64,000 nucleotides of DNA from Ligula intestinalis (lineage: Eukaryota; Platyhelminthes; Cestoda; Diphyllobothriidea; Diphyllobothriidae), in the NCBI GenBank assembly GCA_036362985.1, contig JAYGXS010000007.1, positions 15,496,459-15,560,458 of the forward strand. The letters are read 5' to 3'. Of the stretch, positions 58,349 to 64,000 are shown one piece after another. A program made the position numbers and the translations under genes. The notes beneath the pieces are model-generated. The model had not been told where the DNA came from. It saw nothing but the letters and a program-made list of their open reading frames with translations, and ran no database searches. Position 1 is the first letter of the stretch, and each line of letters starts with the position of its first letter.

Positions 58349-58690
58349 TATCGCAGGGGGTTAAGTAATTTAAAACCAAGCAACTGCGATCTTCAGGCCT
58401 TGTTCCTTAGAAGAAGAGAAATCATATGAAAGCCGGAGTAGTAGGGAGAGTATATTCTGTACAGAAGGGATCGGAAAATAGGCAGTAGGAAACTGACTGT
58501 CCGACGTCCGCCCAACTGCAAGAGAGCGGACGGCGTCTCCAGGGGTGTCTGCTCGGCAGTCGTCACATGAGGTCCTGTGTGAGTCAGCCTATGATTGACT
58601 GTTCCAAAGGCCGGAAGCAGCAAGCGTTCATAAGTGTGCATTTGACTGGTGCTAGTCACGACAAGCGTTCTCAATGGCACTTCGTGTGGA
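58349..58690 (+). repeat. LTR-like repeat R2, copy 2
   Basis: Begins tatcgcagggggttaagtaa, then gcaactgcgatcttcaggcc, gtatattctgtacagaag, cacatgaggtcctgtgtgag and cggaagcagcaagcgttc. Reverse-complementary to 42866-43171. Confidence 0.65.
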
Positions 58691-58826
58691 GCTAGTCACT
58701 ACACGTACCCTTCAAGGTCACCTGTTGAGATCAGTCTCCTCTACACCCATCTGTTGTCATGACGTCACTCATAACCTAGAAAAACATTTCAATCCCCAAG
58801 TCACTGCTCAACGTGAACGCATTTTA

Positions 58827-59041
58827 ACCGATTCAGCGAAAACGTGACTTGTGCGACGGTATAGACGCAAGTTATGTCGGCACACGTCCTCACGGGGGCC
58901 TAAACTATGCACGTATTTAACGCTGACGCGGCGCCAGCTTAACAAAATGCAAAGCAGGCGCGCGGCAGCGTGAATTGAGGACGTGTGCCAACGTAGCTTG
59001 CGTCAACACCGTTGCACAAATCACGTTTTCGCTGAATCGGT
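58827..59041. repeat. Foldback 4
   Basis: 66-nt arms (58827-58892 and 58976-59041), about 89% complementary, ending accgattcagcgaaaacgtg. The 83-nt spacer is GC-rich. Unrelated in sequence to the other foldbacks. Confidence 0.82.
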
Positions 59042-60009
59042 GAAAGGGAGGTCGCGTTTAATTCAACACTTACTCGCAGTGATGGCATCCACTTATCTGT
59101 CCTATAATCACGTCAATTCGTTTGCGTTCGAGGCCGCCGTTGTCATGGCAACTGGAGTAAACAACAGTCGAGAAACCTTCGTCCAACTGCTAAAAATCAG
59201 ACCTCTGTGCAAGAGACGAAAAAAACCTAGTAATTTGCCATGTGCAGCTGTATTTCTTATCGCAGGATAGTCTGGTCCGTTGGGCGGATTAAAACACGTC
59301 AAAAACAAATGCGAGTACAGCCTGCTGTTTCGGAAGGAGCGATAATCAGATGTTCTTTGTTGTGATGGAGAAAAACGACGGCATAAAACCCAGAAAATGG
59401 TAACCACTGTGTTTGTAGTCGTTACGGCTGCGATCACACCCGATCCAATCGGCCTCGAGGATGTCCTGATCGGTATCTCTTCACACATGACGATCTGCGT
59501 GTTATAACGGTGGCCAAAGAAAGAGGCTGCATCGCCAAATTGTTATAACGGTGGCCAAAAAGGCTGCGGTATTCCCGTCTGACTAATGCCAAACGTGAGC
59601 CCCCAGCGAAAGAAAGAGAACACGAAAAGAAGTATGCAGAAGCGGAAGTCCTAGAGCAAACCTAGTACATCATATTTACGAGCAAGCGGAAGCGTATGTA
59701 CAAGGTTGGGCCAATTCGATCGTAGTCACAAGAAAGTCACGACTTCATTGGCTGGGTGAGTCATGGGGTTTGACGTGCTAGTCCACCACTTTACAAGAGT
59801 TGGCACAGGAGTCAGACCGTCTACTGTGGGCATGTGGGCGGACAGGTAGTTGGAATCCTGTGGCGCCGCGTCGCCTCGCCGCCGCCATTTACGCGTCCTT
59901 ACATGACTGCGTAGGTGGGCCAGTGGTCTCGCGTCGTTAGGGCGGCGGGTACTTTGAGTTACGCTCCACCCTAAAACTGCGACAGCAGATCCGGATAGTT
60001 AAGTTCAAT

Positions 60010-60650
60010 GTCTTCACTAACGAGGGAAACCGAATACCCAAGATCTAAGCGTCACTGCTATAACTTGACGAAATGAGTCACGCCAGGTTTTCGGCCGACC
60101 CGCTCTTTGTCGTTTCCAATTAGGTAACGTTTCGGGGGATGATGTACTCTTTACTCTTTCCACTCGACAGAAACCTCGCTCCGAGGTATTTGCAACTGCC
60201 AACTTCTTCAAACCAACAAGCATTAATTTCGAGAGATGCCTTTCCTGGGTAGGGAAATAGCACGGAAACACTTTGATCAGCCCAGTTTTTATGGACAAAC
60301 AAACTGATTTAGCGACCGCATTAACGCGTGACACTATAGACTGCAGATCACCAAAGCTTGAAGCTAGTAAGGCGATATGATCGGCGTAGTCGAGATCAGT
60401 CTGTCAGCGGTCGCGCGCAAGCTCAACGCCGTCCTCTTTACCTAAGGCCCACGTGATAATGTTGTCAATAGCGTAGTCAAACAGAATGAGCGACAGGATA
60501 CCGCCTGCCCGAATAGCTAATGATTGAGAATGATTTTTATGGACGAGGGATCGCACAGTGTTGGAACGGTAGTAGGCCTTGATAGTGGCGGTACACCATG
60601 TATTGCCATTATCCGCCACGATGGACAGAGTCGAACCTGGCGACAAAGTC
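60010..60650 (-). mobile_element. RTE-type LINE, RT palm and C-terminal part, inactive
   Basis: The - strand encodes TATIKAYYRSNTVRSLVHKN, then AGGILSLILFDYAIDNIITW and GKEDGVELARDR. After a 1-nt frameshift comes DLDYADHIAL, where the YADD catalytic motif reads YADH. SRVNAVAKSVCLSIKTGLIK and WKRQRAGRPKTWRDSFRQVI follow. It could be the complementary half of the RTE family seen at 51855-53605. Confidence 0.82.
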
Positions 60651-61154
60651 AAGAAAGTAGACGGTCAGTTATTGGTACCTAGGAGAGCCACTGACTTACG
60701 GCAAAAAACGCATTCAATGCTATTGAATGCGTCCAAATCAGGCGTGCTAATGAAACAGATGAAAGGAAACTGGAGACCGGATTTCGTGAACACTAAACTA
60801 TCGTTCGGCGAACGATCTTTATTACTCTCGCGGCTGTTCACAGTTTGAACGGAAGCACACCTGCAGTGACCCTGTAGCACTACTTTCTCCTAACGCGTCA
60901 CGCCACACACGATTGCAGTCGCTCGCCTGGCGTCGGTGGCTGCAGCCTGCGTCAACAATCGATTCCGCGCGCATACATCAACGCTCAACCTTCGGCCTCT
61001 CGCGACGGGGCACACACGCGCACTGGTGTCAGCCTATCAGCCATTTTCGGTAATTCATCCTCAGGCCATGACACTTACGATAGTTGTGAGCTATGAAAAA
61101 GCTCGATATGTGAGAGGAAGCAGATGTGATCGTTGGGACCAGAACTTTATACGT

Positions 61155-61190
61155 CTGAAGTTTCGAAATCCTTCGCAAACCCATCATCAG
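61155..61190 (-). ncRNA. Hammerhead-like motif
   Basis: The reverse complement reads CTGATGATGGGTTTGCGAAG, then GATTTCGAAACTTCAG. The CTGATGA and GAAAC boxes are intact but the stem is weak. Downstream acgtataaagttctggtccc matches the 3' sequence of the 55459 copy. It lies downstream of the Penelope RT remnant at 62295-62420. Confidence 0.42.
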
Positions 61191-61900
61191 GGATAACAAC
61201 AGAAACACGAGGAGTTGCATTATTTATGGATAGAGGCACAATGCTACTGCATATCTATGACAACTAACGCCCCCGTCCCCCTATAGCTTCGCCTTTGCGC
61301 TGAATTTTTGATGGTCGGAATGCGGGTCATTAACCGCTTAACTTTCATCTGCCATGCTGAATTTGGAAATGATGATTGCTTGGCCATCTGGCTCGCTGGT
61401 TCAGGCATTAGACGACGCGTTCGCCTGTGTGTTCTCCGAGTGGCGGCTTGTTTTGGCCAAACTGAGGCTCAGCACCGAATACGGGTTGGGCAGGTCATTG
61501 CACTCGTTTATAGACTAAGGGCCTGCAACCATAATTCAAGCAAATCGCGGCTCAAAAGATTTTAGCTCTCACGAAAATGTCCGCGTCATCAAATTTGAAT
61601 ATGTAGCCGCGACTCAGGAATTTTTATCAATTCTATTCACTGCTGCCACGCATTCAGTAATTCGCGTCTTCCAGTTTCTCCGGCGTAGTTGCTCTGTCTA
61701 CAAATGCAGCAGATCCTATAGACTACTCCATGTGTTTTTTGCCATTGAGTCTTTTGGTTTCATTGACGCCTTGCGGTTGTTCCCCGTCGGTGTGCATTTC
61801 CGGATGTCTCGGGGGCGCTCTTCGTTTCCACACTGTGTGCATTACGTGATTGAGGATGGGGGGAAGGGTTGGGAGTAGGATGGTGGCTCCGTCAGAGGGT

Positions 61901-62576
61901 TTAACACTCGGAGAGTTTGACTGTTCTTCGGGGTTTGGGTCTGTGTATTTGCTGGCCAGGGATGACGATTTGCGAAAAAGTCCTCTGAAAATACAGCGCT
62001 GGATTCACTAATCGAGTCGTCACTGTCTCGGTGGTTCCTAGCAGACGTTGACGTAGACTCTTAGAGAAGTTGGCTGGCCTCCAGTAGGTCACCTGAAAGG
62101 AGTCTGGGATCGAGTAGTTGTGTTAGAATAGAATCCGAAATCGATCTGTGGTTTGACCTGTGGCTAGCCAGGCCGGTATGTGTTCACGTAACCTCCTTTA
62201 CAGAGGTCTCGTTGTACGCCCATGGTATCCGGCTCCACAGTAGCAGATGAACGAGTACATGTACATCGATGAAGCCGTCAACGGGAGTTAATCCTTACTT
62301 CCCAGGTGCCACAAAAGCATCTGCGAGAACCGGTCTAAGTGATGAACCTATCATCACACCCTCTATTTTTCTATACACCTGGCCACTGCAGAGGGACTGG
62401 AAATTTCGTGTTCGTCGTATAATTAGTTGCTTTAGGGTTTCCACTGTGATGATTATCCGAGAGGATTCCTCCCAGTTACTTGTATAACCTCTCCTGTGAA
62501 TCAGTACTATTCCTGAACATCTGTCCTGCCTGGTTAGCCATACATTTTCATTTCTGTGATTGGCTACTGCCGTCAA
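61901..62576 (-). mobile_element. Penelope RT remnant
   Basis: The - strand reads SGQVYRKIEGVMIGSSLRPV then LADAFVAPGK, the degraded equivalent of the GVAMGSPLGP motif region seen at 33900. The remainder to 61901 is too decayed to align with confidence. Confidence 0.6.
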
Positions 62577-62599
62577 GGTTGCGGGAACTCGAGGCGAGA

Positions 62600-64000
62600 C
62601 TGACTGGCTTCCATGCTGTTCACCTTATTTTCCGCGCGAGACAGCCAGGAAGCTCAATTATTAACCGCATATCCCAGGCTCGGCTTCGTCCGATTCAAAC
62701 CCTGTAATGTAAATTTGCACCCAGAGAATATGCATCCAAACGTCAAGATCAATCCATTCATGAGTATACTCCCTCCGGTGGAATTTGCAGGACGCGATTG
62801 ACTACACAGACTCATCGAGTTCGCGCGCTTTTAACGAGCTAGCAATGGCAGAAATGTTTTTTGTCGAATCAGGATGCAAAAGCCTCCTGCGTAAACGCGC
62901 GACGAAGCAGGTATCCTGTCCGAGATCATGATGACAGCTACATTGAAGGGAAGCAGTGACTCTTCCGTTAGCTGGAACAGAGAGTGACATTGCGCAGTAT
63001 CGAGTCCACTCCCCGCTAGACCAAGCCGCCGTCTGGGGGTTAGAGCGCAGTGCATGATCAGAACAGATGGGGTAAAGCCTTTTCTGTATAAGCGTACGCT
63101 GTCACATGGAAAAGGTCGTTTCATTAGAAATATGTGGACAACCCTCCTCAATTCTCGCACACCAGTGGAAAGGGCTACCGAAGTGGTAATTCCGAGAGAC
63201 TAATCATAAAATTTTCCACCCTCTGGCGTCATGCACGATTGTCAAACAGCCGAGCTGCCGACAGAGACTAAGGTACTTCTCAAGTACTCAGCGATTAAGG
63301 CAAGTCTTTCTGGACATTAAACAAGGAATATACTGCAGTCGGACTGGTTGTTACGGTTCACTGTTCGGTTGGCAGAGATACACAATTATGTTCTGCATCG
63401 GAGGACGAGATAACTGCGAGTATTCATACTATGTAAGCATATGATTAGCTTTCATCGGGTGATTACTATAGCATCCACCGTTCGGGCCTAACATTCGCTT
63501 CCTTCGCAGGACACCTTTAAAATCTGTCGAAAGCAAGAATTTGCATAAAAATTCTGTCAGTAGCACACTGGCCATCGAAAGTGTTTACTGACTAGTCGAA
63601 ATGTGTCATCAGATACAGAAGAGGATGAAACGAGCTGACCAAATCGGATTGTGAAGCGCGGAAACACAAAAAGAGACATCTGCGAGATGAGCCAGCCATA
63701 TCAGGTAAAATGAAGCAACTCTGATACTAAAACGAATGCATCAGATACGTGTGGATTCAAAGGTAAAATTACAAAAAAATATGGAACAACTGCGGATACA
63801 ACATGCAGACGGCAGCCCAAGCTGGCGGAACTCTGAGCCACAAGAAATCGGCAAAGCACAGGCTTCTGAGGATCAGCTTTGGCCTGGCAGGCGTCACGGG
63901 ATGGCTCAAAGGGCGCTCGCTTGCAAGCCGTTATTTAGATACATAGTAAGGGGGACGGGGTAAGGCGGCTTTTGGACTCCGGTTACAAGGCTGGGGCACG
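62600..64000. other. No recognisable gene
   Basis: Short frames on both strands with no domain signature or repeat relationship noticed within the window. Confidence 0.45.

Noticed and set aside
1..64000. CRISPR arrays, operons, phage or bacterial mobile elements
   Set aside because: No regularly spaced repeats and no bacterial gene organisation. All mobile elements are eukaryotic retroelements or foldbacks.

Overview
The window is intron-bearing, repeat-rich eukaryotic DNA, most likely from a parasitic flatworm. A diphyllobothriid-type cestode is my best guess and a trematode is not excluded. The basis is a large intron-split vesicle-tethering gene, GT/AG introns filled with transposon debris, and an assemblage of Penelope-like elements, RTE and CR1/Jockey-type LINEs, Ty3/gypsy elements and tRNA-derived SINEs. 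No bacterial operon, CRISPR array or phage module is present. A 10-base run of N at 8746-8755 marks an assembly gap.

Two host genes can be supported. (1) An NBAS homologue on the + strand, exons from about 13531 to 37840. Seven exons join in one continuous frame to about 2,673 codons; the extreme N-terminus (start ATG) is not found. It has an N-terminal propeller-like region, a Sec39-type region and a long C-terminal part. By family knowledge it is the NBAS subunit of the NRZ/Dsl1 tether (with ZW10 and RINT1) acting in Golgi-to-ER retrograde traffic. (2) A RhoGAP-domain gene on the - strand, 47550 down to 46649. It shows the arginine-finger exon, and its stop codon overlaps an AATAAA signal. 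Its 5' exons lie further right and are only guessed at (candidate 48854-48987).

Layout. 1-5060: no gene, a Penelope 3'-end remnant and a foldback. 5080-6850: CR1/Jockey LINE (-). 7643-8868: gypsy element (-) broken by the gap. 8870-13530: no recognisable gene. 13531-37840: NBAS. Its introns hold a LINE fragment (intron 1), a SINE and an A-rich tract (intron 3), a ribozyme-like motif (intron 4), a short tandem duplication (intron 5), and in intron 6 a SINE, a Penelope element nested in another retroposon and a rearranged Penelope cluster. 37841-44600: dispersed repeats and hairpins. 44600-46480: LINE (-). 46649-47550: RhoGAP. 47780-51720: SINEs and LTR-like repeats. 51855-53605: RTE LINE (-). 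53607-55500: two Penelope copies head to head. 55861-57770: degenerate gypsy element (+). 58349-59041: LTR-like repeat and a foldback. 60010-60650: RTE (-). 61155-62576: Penelope remnants (-). 62600-64000: nothing recognised.

The most interesting observations are: a Penelope element with a 12-bp target duplication inside a retroposon with its own 15-bp duplication; a hammerhead-like hairpin motif repeated six times, in most cases beside Penelope remnants; and four unrelated foldback elements. These come from reading the sequence by eye; no search or folding program was run.
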